Assembly: GCF_052115445.1 (NCBI RefSeq)
Contig: NZ_JBFRGR010000009.1
Span: forward strand, 1-64,000
Origin: Paenibacillus_E sp052115445
Lineage (GTDB): Bacteria; Bacillota; Bacilli; Paenibacillales; NBRC-103111
Direction of reading: 5' to 3'
DNA: 64,000 nucleotides
Positions 37,001-45,736 of the stretch are shown in pieces; positions within the stretch are counted from its first letter, which is position 1, and the number at the start of each line of letters is the position of its first letter. A program made the position numbers and the translations under genes. Under the pieces are notes generated by a model that saw only the letters and a program-made list of their open reading frames with translations, was not told where the DNA came from and searched no databases.

Positions 37001-40000
37001 GCAATGATCCTACGAATGCTTTTAACGGCGCTTCTACCGGCAACGCTGGCAGCGGATATCAGGTTGACGGCTCACAAAGCACTGCAGCTAACATTAGTGT
37101 AGGGAAAAATACGTTCTGGCTTGCCCTAGACTTAGGCCAAATGAAGAAAATCGACCAGTTTAGCGTGGCATGGGGCACGACCGTGGGTGATTTAACAACG
37201 AGGCTAAAAAACTCGACGTATTATGTTGAATACACCAATGACCCTGCGAAATGGGCCTCACTTTCGAACGCAACCGTTGCGGGTTCCAGCGGCATTGCGA
37301 CTGGCTATAGTAAACCATCTGGCTGGGACGTAGCCTATGCGCAAGATGTGACGCAATTGCCGGATGCGAACGGAAACAAGGTGTTCATGAGCAATCTTGC
37401 GTCACCTATCAATGCCAGGTATGTGATGGTGACAGGCGAGCTTGCAAGCAATTGGATTGAAATTTATAATTTCTATGTTTTTCAAAAAGAAGTTACCAAT
37501 GTTGTGCCTACGCAACCTGCGTACGCTACAGGAGATTTGGCAAGAATCATGCCCGATTATGAGGGAATGAGCCTAACCATCGGCCGACCTGCTATTGTAA
37601 AGAAAGATACAGCGGTTCCGAAATTCGATATCACGGCGACAACTGACATTACAGTCACCGGTGTATTAAAGGATCCAACTGGAACCGTCGTTTATACCCT
37701 TCCAAGTCAGAATATAGCAAGCGGCGCAACAAGTGTCATCACGCCTAATGTAACAGCTTCTAAGCTTGGAACGTATATCTTTGAGTACACGATTGCAGGA
37801 AGCAAAACGATCTATGATAAGGTTTATTTTACGGCTGTAGATGATGATATTACCAAATATAGCTATACCAAGCCGTATCCTGCGCTTTCTGTCAGCGCCG
37901 GTAAACTTGTCTATGTGCCAGATTATCGCGGCAATACCGTGATGGATTACTCCAATGTCGGCTATAAGGGCGGCGGGGTTGAAATTCCAAATATTCCTGT
38001 GAAAATTATCCTTGAACCATCGGGAGACAACAACTCTGACGATACCGAGCGGATTCAAAACGCAATCAACATGCTTGGACGTATTGACCCGGATTCGAAT
38101 GGATTTAGAGGCTCAATCTTGTTAAAGGCAGGTACGTATAGGGTAAGCAGCAGCATTAGAATTGCTACTAGTGGAATCGTCATAAAGGGTGAGGGTGATG
38201 ATCACGAAGGCATTGAGACGCATAATACGCCTCTTAGCCCCACCAACTGGAAGGATTATACGCACTCTGAGGCACCGCAGCCCAACGTGACAAAGGTTGT
38301 TGCGACATGGATCGCCAGTTCATACGACAAAAATACCGCTATATTTAACTTTGCCGGCGCAGCAACGTCCACAAGCGGAAGCGCAATCAAAGTTGTCGAT
38401 CAGTATGTCCCAGCAGGTGGACATAAGATAAGACTTGAGAGCGTTAGCGGGCTTAATGTTGGAGACACGGTGAATGTTCGCAAAGCTGTTAACGCGGCTT
38501 GGGCGCAGGATCTTAGAATGGATGCCATTACAGATGCGCCTGGCATACCTTCGGCCAATCAATGGGCGGTAAATGGCGTAGTAGACAGCGGTTATGTTAC
38601 GACGGACGAAGAGCGGACGATTCAATCCATCAATCCTCTCACAAATGAGATTACGCTTGTAGAGCCATTGGCGGATGCACTGGATATGAAGTATGGCGTT
38701 TCAACGGTTACCAAGTATAACCCTACTGGCAGAATTAGCAATGTTGGTATCGAGAATATGCTGATTATGTCGAGGTTTGATTCCTCGACGACAGCCATTA
38801 ATACCGCATTTGGTGTGGACTATCAGTCCTTTGACGACGAGCTTCATGCTGAGTTGGCCATTCGCTTCGGCAATGCGCAAAATGCATGGGCAAGAACGAT
38901 AACCACCTACCACATCGATAGTGCGGTGGCGATTGCAACAGGTGTTAGTAAGATTACAATTCAAGATGTCAACTGCCTTGAACCTGTCAGCGGAACAGGG
39001 GGAGAGCGCCGATACAATTTTTCAAACGCTGGCGGCACGTTAGTGCTCAATCAACGAAACTACTCGCGATACACCCGTCATGGATTCATTGTGATGGGCA
39101 ATGTTGTCGGACAAAACGTATTTTACAACGACAGGACGGATTATCAATTTGACGCGAATGAGCCCCATTTGCGGTGGTCCACCGGCGGATTGTATGACAA
39201 TATCAACGGACGAATTTATCTGCAAGACAGATGGAACAACGGAACGGCACATGGTTGGTCGGGAGCAAACTATACGCTCTATAACAACACCGGTTCCTAT
39301 ATCATTAGTCAGAACCAGCTTGCTGCCAACTATCTGTTCGGCCAGTCAGGAGACCGATTGCCGTTTGTCATGGATGCGGTTGATCCAGGAAATGTTCCGA
39401 ATTTCCGCGCCTATGAGTACAGCAATGGAAGCAGAATGACACCTGCCAGCTTATTTATTCAACAGTTGAAGGATCGGATGGGGCAAGGGGCGGTCGATAC
39501 GACTAATAGCAGTGTGATTCCTGCTTATATGGATCAATCTGGCGATTTTGCATCCCAGTTTGCCGTTCTCACAGGAATCTTCGTTGACGGCGCACCGATA
39601 GCAAACTTCAACAATGAAGTCCTTTCGTACACGGTACCTGTCCCATTAGACTATACGGCGCTGCCTGTCATTACTTACACAGCAGGTATTGGAGTAACTG
39701 TCACACCATCTGTAGGCGGTAATAATGCGGTTGTCCTTACAGCTACCATGCCAGGCAAAAAGGATAGCGTTTATACCGTTAATTATGGGATTATCAACAA
39801 GAGCGTTCCTGTCACTTCAAGTGTAGGCGGGTCAAACGTTAATAATCTGATTGATGGCCTTTTATCGACCTCTTGGTCGGCGTCAGGTACCCNTTGGGTT
39901 CAGTTCTACCTTGGTGATAAACCAACGTTTATTAGTAGTGTATCACTTGGATATTCGAGAGATACCCAAATCAGAAGGTCGTATTACTTTGAGTTTCAGG

Positions 40001-43000
40001 TTTCGAACGATGGGTATACGTGGACGAAGGTGATGGCGAGTAACTGGCAGCAGGATAACCTCGGTAACGGGCATATCATGGGTAAAGAAGTTGCGCCAGG
40101 TTCAGACGGCGATTCGGCGTCCGATTATGAAACGTTTACTTTCCCCGCGGATATTTCCGGAAGATTGCTACGCGTAGCTATGTTTGGAGCGAGAGCAGGC
40201 TCGGGTACAGGCACATCCAACTCTAATAAGTATTGGGCCATTGATGTCGGAGCAGTAGTCAGCGGCGGGCCGCTCACTGTCTCCAAACAGCCTCAAAACG
40301 TAGCAAAACGAGCAGGCTTTACGGCGTCTTATACGGTAACGATGTCCGGTGGAACAAGGCCATACAGCTATCAATGGCAAATGTCAAAGGACGCAGGCGC
40401 GACATGGAATAACGTGACGACTGGAACCGGCGCGAATACAGCGACCTATACGACGGGCGCAATAACGGCAGATATGGATGGGACTCAATATAGATCCAAG
40501 GTAACCGACGCGGATACTAGCAGCCCTCAAACGGCCTACTCAAACGTTGCAATGCTAACCGTCAAGCAAGATACGGGCATCATCGTAACACCGGTCGATA
40601 CAAGTGTTTCTGTTTTTGACAATGTCATATATAGCAGAACAGCTACCATTAGGAACACCTCCTTTGTATACGGCTTATTAGGATATCTTGATATTAAGCC
40701 GGTGGGTTCTACGGTGTTTATTATTCCTTCTAATATTTCGCCTAAAACGGAGTCTGCGGCTGCGTTTACTGATGCCATGGCAACGTTCTGGCCCCCAGAT
40801 GATGATAGTCAAAGAGACAGTAAAAAAAGCTATATTCGAAAATCCGGCGAACAAATTAGAGACGGCGATCATTTGCTCATCATTAACCCATCTGGAACTG
40901 GGGTAGAGCGATACATCATCAACTATGCCAAAATGGATGACACAACCGTGGTGAGCGCGGATAAGTCTGTCCTTACGTTTGACAAGATCAAAGGTCAAAA
41001 TACAGCACCGGATGCAATCATTGGGAATCTAAATTTGCCTACGACTTCAAACTACGGCTCAACAATCAGTTGGAAGGTCGACAATAATACAAACTTATCA
41101 GCAACTGGAGTCGTGAAAAGACCGCTTTTTGTGGCTGGAGATGCGAGTGTAACATTAACAGCAACCTTAACAAGTGGAACCGTCATCGACACAGTCGTAT
41201 TTAACCTCATTATCTTAAAAAAAAATGCAGAGGAACTCCCAAGTAACCTCGCAACCGTCACGGCAAAAGGAAGCACGGAGACGGGCTATCTTTGGGGACT
41301 GGCGGTCGATAATTCCTTGAAGACGATCATAGGATTGGCGGCTTCGACCAGTGTTGATGTGTTTAAAAATGGACTTATTCTTGCTCCGTCTGCGAGCTGG
41401 AAAGTAGTCACAAGTGCGGTTGCAAGCACTGTAACGGCGGCTACATTTGCGAGCGCAATCGAAACTACGAAAAACGTAGCAAACGGCAATGTACTAATCG
41501 TTCTGGCGGAGGATGGTGCAACGTTAAATAAATACCCAATAACGTTAAAACCGACTGCAGCAACGCCATCAGCCGTAGCCGTGCCCGGCAAAAAGTTCAA
41601 TACAACAAAACTAACAGGATTAGTGGCCGGTACAACGTATGAGTATGTGATTAGAACTACTGTAGGTATGCCTTCGGGGTCTACTTGGGCATCTTCCTCC
41701 GTGCAGTTTACAACAGGCGCAGGTGAAACGGAAAGAGATAATCTGTTTGTTACTCAAGGCAGCTATTTGTATATTCGGGCAGCGGAAACAGCAACGATGT
41801 CTGCCTCAAGTCCCATGTATATACTTATAGATATTAGTCAAATCAACAAGACAGTGGATGCCTCAGCCCCAACTGTAACGCTTCAACCGGGTTCAAATCA
41901 CTTAACAACCAAGCTAACAGGCTTGCTTCCAGGAACAGCATATGAGTATATCGTTAACACAAGCGCACAAGAACTCGTAAACTGGGATGCCGCATTACTG
42001 TTCACAACAGCCTCCAGTGACACGACGAAGGACAATATACCGGTACTAACTGGGCAATATCTTCATATCAGATTTTCAGCTACTGACATCAAAGAAGCTT
42101 CCTCTGAAAAAAATATCTATGTAACGGCAGATCTGGTAAAAGTAAAGCCTGCGAATGCAACGCCACAGTCCAGTGCGCTGCCAGGCACACTAGGAGGAAC
42201 AACCAAGCTGACAGGTTTATTGCCGAACACAACGTATCTGTATATTATCAACACGAATACTGACAACCCAGCGACAGATGCGTGGGATCATAAAGGGCAA
42301 TCGATTACAACAGGGAATGGCCAAACCGTGTATGACAATATTGTTTCGTCCCCTGAGCTTTACATGCACGTAATGGCGGTTGAAAATAGCAGCAATGCCA
42401 ATTCGCTTCCACAGAATTATTTAGTAGGAGCGGGAGGCGTCAAAAGCTTGCCGCAGGGCGTTATTCCAACCGCATCAGCCGAGCCTGGAACAGTTGGCGG
42501 TACGATGAAATTGACAGGTTTACTTCCTGAAACCGCGTATGAATTCGTGGTTACGGATGCCCTCTCTTCGCCTAAAAACACCACTTGGGGCGAGGGTATC
42601 GTTATAAGAACAAAGACAAGCGTAGGTGAAACGACGATCGACAATATTGAAGTGCCCGCTGACCTTGGAAACATACACGTCAGAACTGGAGGAACTACAA
42701 CCAATTCGCCGTCCGAGGCGCAAAACTTTATTATTCTGGGTTCGTATGTGAATAACGCAGCTGGAGCACTCAGCAATAATGCCTATGTAACAGCCGCAAC
42801 CAGTGGTCCCGGCTACATTCCTGGCATCATCGTAAGCGGCAAGGCGCCGAACTTCACTATACGCAATGTGCCAGCAGGCACGACAAAGGAGGCGCTGAAA
42901 GCAACGCTTCTAAAAAACAGCAAGGCTGGTTGGAAAGTCGTCGCAAACGCTTCTGTGTCTGCAACTGTAAAAGACGCGGCATCGTTTAATAGTGCAAGGG

Positions 43001-45201
43001 AGATTTCTACAAACGTATCCATTGACAATGTCCTTACTGTGCTTGCCGAAGACGGAAAGACGGTTCAGCGTTATACAATAACAAACAACGTGACAACCAT
43101 CAGTCTAACTGGCATTACGGTAAAAACGCCGCCTACGAAAGCAAGCTACACAGTCGGCGATGCGCTTGATCTCACTGGCTTAGAGATTGAAGCTGCCTAC
43201 AGCGATAGCACGAAAGCCAACGTGATCGGCTATATGGTTACGCCAGCGAGTGGTACGCCGCTTAACACACCGGGTATTACTATGGTTACCATCAGCTATA
43301 CAGAGGACAGCGTAACCAAGACGACGAACTTTACCGTCTCTGTTAACAGCGTTACGGTCACCCTGACTGGCATTATAGTAAAAACACCTCCTACCAAAAC
43401 AAGCTACACTGTCGGCGACGCGCTTGACTTCACTGGTTTGGAGATTGAAGCAGCCTACAGCGATAGCACGAAAGCTAAAGTGAGTAGCTACACGGTTACG
43501 CCGGTGAATGGAACGTTGCTTAACACAACGGGGACCAGTACAATTACCGTCAGTTATACGGAGAACGGTGTAACCAAGACGACGAACTTTGTCGTTTCTG
43601 CTCATGTAGCAGCGGTCACGCTAACTGGCATTGCGGTAAAACCGCAGCCTACGAAAACAAGCTACACAGTCGGCGATGCGCTTGATTTCACTGGTATGGA
43701 GATTGAAGCAGCCTATAGCGATAGCACGAAAGCCAATGTGAGCGGCTACACGGTTACGCCGGCGAATGGAACGTTGCTTCACACAAGTGGTACGACTATG
43801 GTTGCCGTCAGCTATACAGAGGGCAGCGTGACCAAGACGACGAACTTTGTTGTCATTGTAAATGCGGCAAGCTCGAACGCGAAACTGAGCGGCATTAGTT
43901 TATCAACAGGCGCGTTGAACGAGACGTTTACTACCGTAAAGACGAGCTATACGCAGAATGTAGCGAATACCGTTGTAAGTCTGACGCTTATACCGACGGC
44001 AGAGGATGCACCAGCGAGTGTGAAGGTAAACGGAACGACCGTTATTTCTGGACAGCCGAGCGAAAAGATTGCGCTTAACGTAGGGGAGAACATCATTACT
44101 GTTGATGTAACAGCAGCGGATGGCTCACCCAAAACCTATACGGTTACAGTAACTCGTGCATCTGCACCTTTAACGCAGCCTAGCAATGGCGACGGCGGAG
44201 GAGGAGACACAAGTGACACAGTGATGTCAACGAATGGGAATTTAACACTGCCAAAAGGTAAAATAGGTGAGGTTAGTTTGGGTGATGTAGTCAAGATCTC
44301 AATTCCTGCTGATGCCTCAGGTAAAGAACTGAAATTATCGATAGAAAAAGTGTTAGACACGCAAGGGCTTCTCACAGAAAAAGAAGTTCTAGCCAGTCCA
44401 ATCTATGAGATTTTGAAAAACTTCTCGGAGAACTTTAGCAAAACTGTAACACTGAGCTTTGCTTTCGATTTGGCAAGCTTGAAGAGCAATCAGAAAGCAG
44501 CAGTCTTTTACTACGATGAAGTGAAGAAGGAATGGGTGGAAGTGGCTGGAAGTAAAGTGAACGGTAATCATATTACGGTAGAGGTCAATCATTTTACCAA
44601 ATATGCCGTATTTGCCATTGATCATGTTGTGGAGAAACCAACAACAGAGAACCCTACAGATACTATACCGCATATTCAATTTAGCGATATTACTGGACAC
44701 TGGGCAGAAGTTAGCATCAAGCAAGCGGTGAGCAAAGGAATCGTCAGTGGATATCTGAACAGCACATTTAAGCCGAATGCTACGGTAACACGTGCGGAAT
44801 TTGCTGTGATGCTGATGAATACGATGAAGCCGCAGGGAGAAGGAGCGGCACTGACTTTCACAGATACAGCTAAGATTGGAAGCTGGGCGTTGAAGGCTGT
44901 CGCACAGGCAGTTCAAGCTGGTATTATTCAAGGCTATGAGGACGGTAGCTTCCGTCCAGACGCGGAAATTACACGCGCAGAAATGGCAGTGATGCTCGCC
45001 AATGCTATGGGTCTGGCCGTTGATGTCGAAACGGCAACCGGCTTCACTGACGACAAGGATGTTCCGGTATGGTCCAAGGGAGCAGTAACAGTGATGAAGA
45101 AACAAGGATTGATAGAAGGCAAAGGCAACAACGAGTTCGGTCCTACAGCTCGAACAACGAGAGCTGAGGCTGTCACAGTTCTTCTGAGGATGCTCGCTTA
45201 A
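34096..45201 (+). CDS. Giant SLH-anchored surface protein with BspA-type repeats and beta-helix core
   Basis: 3,701 residues. Signal peptide ~1-32 (cleavage near VQA-AG). Four ~200-residue units (starting ~34, 255, 453, 654) combine a shared FD..TGTLTL motif with BspA-type leucine-rich repeats. Then: discoidin-like domain (~948-1131); a Pectate_lyase_3-like right-handed beta-helix (~1268-1811, DDTERIQNAINML); cadherin-like sandwich (~1823-1900); second discoidin-like domain (~1901-2055); Ig-like domain (~2058-2157); four FN3-like repeats (~2488-2848, KLTGLLPGTAYEY type); three Big_3 repeats (~3000-3255); cadherin-like domain (~3258-3357); three SLH domains (~3525-3701). It should sit on the cell wall and bind or cleave an acidic glycan (inference). 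AAGGAGTG precedes the start. Two N bases (36897, 39893) hide single residues. Confidence 0.93.
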   Translation: MNKQVHRVLSIILAVLIIVNSFQFTMGSKVQAAGVDTFDSVTGTLTLNSSFVAGGLKARIDAVITPLSKTYADIKVLIVTAGIVGVGKIADGGSDIATGGIIQSLSGLIDFQLIGTSTVQSSSTAPSDNIIAKNFFVPAQNPLLKSVTFLNATTINAQAFQNMSSLTTLTIPKIATISSTNAFSGCTGLSSITFGTTTPTLTSGTITTIYNALAPGATFYVPAASLAAYQSTWSAISTHISAISTGGGTGGGDAGTFDANTGTMTLTGTFAVSTLKAQIDAVMPTGKTYTDIKVLKITSGIVGADDTSNIIPLLTNLQDFQLTGTANTQSTASSSDVGIVQSNFFTAANSQLISVTLQNATTINAQAFQNMSSISTLVVPSLTTVVDASAFVGMTHLASITLGATIPTGGPTVFPASTIFFVPTGSVAGYKAAWSSVASRIKAIGETLDYIQGFNTTTGTLTLTGAFGVNTLMAEIDAIMSPLAKAYTDIKVLIITNGIVGPTDATSTIPLLTNLQDLQIVGNATTQSSSNSSTKNITPKNLASGTANTKLTSITLNNVTTLGTTTFSALDSLTNLTIPAVGTVSDAKVFQNVTNLTSITLGTTPPSSGVGFFPVNTTFFVPADKVATYKADPVWGIIDNPIKAIGQALDYTQGFDATTGTLTLTRIFAVNTLKAEIDAIINPLNKTYADIKALRITAGIVGATDAGSTGIIAQLTNLEDVQLIGSATTQSSSNSATVGTTPKNLVSSANAKLKSVTLSNVTTIGTSTFSGSGSLTALVIPSVTTVANADAFTDCTNLTSITFGAALPPAAAGPILFPANAIFYVPADKVAIYKADDVWSSVALRIKAIGDTSGDGAGSTDDITLSLKPAHPNIVSVNESVRSIQVIEKTSLEQLDAQTTNGAGTILRILDAKGIPKSEITELVADDKFVVISXEIKKEYTIQVIHYTLENLALNPNANNIKVSSFRSGNDPTNAFNGASTGNAGSGYQVDGSQSTAANISVGKNTFWLALDLGQMKKIDQFSVAWGTTVGDLTTRLKNSTYYVEYTNDPAKWASLSNATVAGSSGIATGYSKPSGWDVAYAQDVTQLPDANGNKVFMSNLASPINARYVMVTGELASNWIEIYNFYVFQKEVTNVVPTQPAYATGDLARIMPDYEGMSLTIGRPAIVKKDTAVPKFDITATTDITVTGVLKDPTGTVVYTLPSQNIASGATSVITPNVTASKLGTYIFEYTIAGSKTIYDKVYFTAVDDDITKYSYTKPYPALSVSAGKLVYVPDYRGNTVMDYSNVGYKGGGVEIPNIPVKIILEPSGDNNSDDTERIQNAINMLGRIDPDSNGFRGSILLKAGTYRVSSSIRIATSGIVIKGEGDDHEGIETHNTPLSPTNWKDYTHSEAPQPNVTKVVATWIASSYDKNTAIFNFAGAATSTSGSAIKVVDQYVPAGGHKIRLESVSGLNVGDTVNVRKAVNAAWAQDLRMDAITDAPGIPSANQWAVNGVVDSGYVTTDEERTIQSINPLTNEITLVEPLADALDMKYGVSTVTKYNPTGRISNVGIENMLIMSRFDSSTTAINTAFGVDYQSFDDELHAELAIRFGNAQNAWARTITTYHIDSAVAIATGVSKITIQDVNCLEPVSGTGGERRYNFSNAGGTLVLNQRNYSRYTRHGFIVMGNVVGQNVFYNDRTDYQFDANEPHLRWSTGGLYDNINGRIYLQDRWNNGTAHGWSGANYTLYNNTGSYIISQNQLAANYLFGQSGDRLPFVMDAVDPGNVPNFRAYEYSNGSRMTPASLFIQQLKDRMGQGAVDTTNSSVIPAYMDQSGDFASQFAVLTGIFVDGAPIANFNNEVLSYTVPVPLDYTALPVITYTAGIGVTVTPSVGGNNAVVLTATMPGKKDSVYTVNYGIINKSVPVTSSVGGSNVNNLIDGLLSTSWSASGTXWVQFYLGDKPTFISSVSLGYSRDTQIRRSYYFEFQVSNDGYTWTKVMASNWQQDNLGNGHIMGKEVAPGSDGDSASDYETFTFPADISGRLLRVAMFGARAGSGTGTSNSNKYWAIDVGAVVSGGPLTVSKQPQNVAKRAGFTASYTVTMSGGTRPYSYQWQMSKDAGATWNNVTTGTGANTATYTTGAITADMDGTQYRSKVTDADTSSPQTAYSNVAMLTVKQDTGIIVTPVDTSVSVFDNVIYSRTATIRNTSFVYGLLGYLDIKPVGSTVFIIPSNISPKTESAAAFTDAMATFWPPDDDSQRDSKKSYIRKSGEQIRDGDHLLIINPSGTGVERYIINYAKMDDTTVVSADKSVLTFDKIKGQNTAPDAIIGNLNLPTTSNYGSTISWKVDNNTNLSATGVVKRPLFVAGDASVTLTATLTSGTVIDTVVFNLIILKKNAEELPSNLATVTAKGSTETGYLWGLAVDNSLKTIIGLAASTSVDVFKNGLILAPSASWKVVTSAVASTVTAATFASAIETTKNVANGNVLIVLAEDGATLNKYPITLKPTAATPSAVAVPGKKFNTTKLTGLVAGTTYEYVIRTTVGMPSGSTWASSSVQFTTGAGETERDNLFVTQGSYLYIRAAETATMSASSPMYILIDISQINKTVDASAPTVTLQPGSNHLTTKLTGLLPGTAYEYIVNTSAQELVNWDAALLFTTASSDTTKDNIPVLTGQYLHIRFSATDIKEASSEKNIYVTADLVKVKPANATPQSSALPGTLGGTTKLTGLLPNTTYLYIINTNTDNPATDAWDHKGQSITTGNGQTVYDNIVSSPELYMHVMAVENSSNANSLPQNYLVGAGGVKSLPQGVIPTASAEPGTVGGTMKLTGLLPETAYEFVVTDALSSPKNTTWGEGIVIRTKTSVGETTIDNIEVPADLGNIHVRTGGTTTNSPSEAQNFIILGSYVNNAAGALSNNAYVTAATSGPGYIPGIIVSGKAPNFTIRNVPAGTTKEALKATLLKNSKAGWKVVANASVSATVKDAASFNSAREISTNVSIDNVLTVLAEDGKTVQRYTITNNVTTISLTGITVKTPPTKASYTVGDALDLTGLEIEAAYSDSTKANVIGYMVTPASGTPLNTPGITMVTISYTEDSVTKTTNFTVSVNSVTVTLTGIIVKTPPTKTSYTVGDALDFTGLEIEAAYSDSTKAKVSSYTVTPVNGTLLNTTGTSTITVSYTENGVTKTTNFVVSAHVAAVTLTGIAVKPQPTKTSYTVGDALDFTGMEIEAAYSDSTKANVSGYTVTPANGTLLHTSGTTMVAVSYTEGSVTKTTNFVVIVNAASSNAKLSGISLSTGALNETFTTVKTSYTQNVANTVVSLTLIPTAEDAPASVKVNGTTVISGQPSEKIALNVGENIITVDVTAADGSPKTYTVTVTRASAPLTQPSNGDGGGGDTSDTVMSTNGNLTLPKGKIGEVSLGDVVKISIPADASGKELKLSIEKVLDTQGLLTEKEVLASPIYEILKNFSENFSKTVTLSFAFDLASLKSNQKAAVFYYDEVKKEWVEVAGSKVNGNHITVEVNHFTKYAVFAIDHVVEKPTTENPTDTIPHIQFSDITGHWAEVSIKQAVSKGIVSGYLNSTFKPNATVTRAEFAVMLMNTMKPQGEGAALTFTDTAKIGSWALKAVAQAVQAGIIQGYEDGSFRPDAEITRAEMAVMLANAMGLAVDVETATGFTDDKDVPVWSKGAVTVMKKQGLIEGKGNNEFGPTARTTRAEAVTVLLRMLA

Positions 45202-45235
45202 TAGAACTAATAACGTAAACAATTTTCTCAAAATT

Positions 45236-45285
45236 AGGTTATTCCTCAGGTAGTCGAACAGACTGCTTGATGGATAACCTTTTTT
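45236..45285 (+). terminator. Terminator after the 3,701-residue SLH gene
   Basis: AGGTTATTCCTCAGGTAGTC (45236-45255) pairs with interruptions to GACTGCTTGATGGATAACCT (45261-45280), GAACA loop, TTTTT tail. It resembles in sequence the terminator at 50079 after the paralogous gene. Confidence 0.9.
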
Positions 45286-45334
45286 CATTGGCGAATTTTC
45301 TGTAAATAATTAATTCTCAGACCAAGAGAAGTTC

Positions 45335-45386
45335 TTGACTTTATGGACAAAGATGATATAGTCATAAAGTGAGCGTAAACGTTTAC
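45335..45386 (+). promoter_or_regulatory. Promoter of the second SLH gene with LacI-type operator
   Basis: TTGACT (45335-45340), 16-base spacer, TATAGT (45357-45362) and perfect operator GTAAACGTTTAC at 45375-45386. The segment TTGACTTTATGGACAAAGAT differs from the first SLH promoter by one base. Confidence 0.8.
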
Positions 45387-45472
45387 CTATACTATTTCAG
45401 AATATCCTCATGATGAATCACGCAACAAGAAATAGTCGGATTTACTGAGTATTTTTTATTTCCATTCTATAT

Positions 45473-45484
45473 GTAAACGTATAC
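45473..45484. promoter_or_regulatory. LacI-type operator (11 of 12)
   Basis: GTAAACGTATAC in the 5' leader of the second SLH gene. Confidence 0.6.
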
Positions 45485-45569
45485 TCAAACTTTTGTTCAA
45501 CTATCAGCATAAAGCTGTTCTTTGCTTTCTCAAAAGCAAAACTGTTGAACTTTGGTATTTAATTTCCAA

Positions 45570-45581
45570 GTAAACGTTTAC
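45570..45581. promoter_or_regulatory. LacI-type operator (perfect)
   Basis: GTAAACGTTTAC, 195 bases downstream of the promoter-proximal site at 45375; the spacing would permit a repression loop. Confidence 0.7.
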
Positions 45582-45658
45582 CTATATTTGGAATAAGCAT
45601 GGAACTGTTTTCTCGCTCTCAACACTGAAATTTAGGAGAGACCAATTGAAAACAGTGT

Positions 45659-45670
45659 GCAACCGTTTAC
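45659..45670. promoter_or_regulatory. Degenerate LacI-type operator (10 of 12)
   Basis: GCAACCGTTTAC. One half-site is intact; probably weak. Confidence 0.4.
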
Positions 45671-45736
45671 ATAAGGGTGGTTGTACAAAATGCTTGACAT
45701 CTTGTAAGTGAAATTATTTTTAGGAGGAGTGAGAAC

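Noticed and set aside
44389..45288. Long open frame on the minus strand opposite the SLH domains
   Set aside because: It is antisense to well-conserved SLH codons, has no ribosome site and no recognisable domain; a similar shadow exists opposite the second SLH gene.
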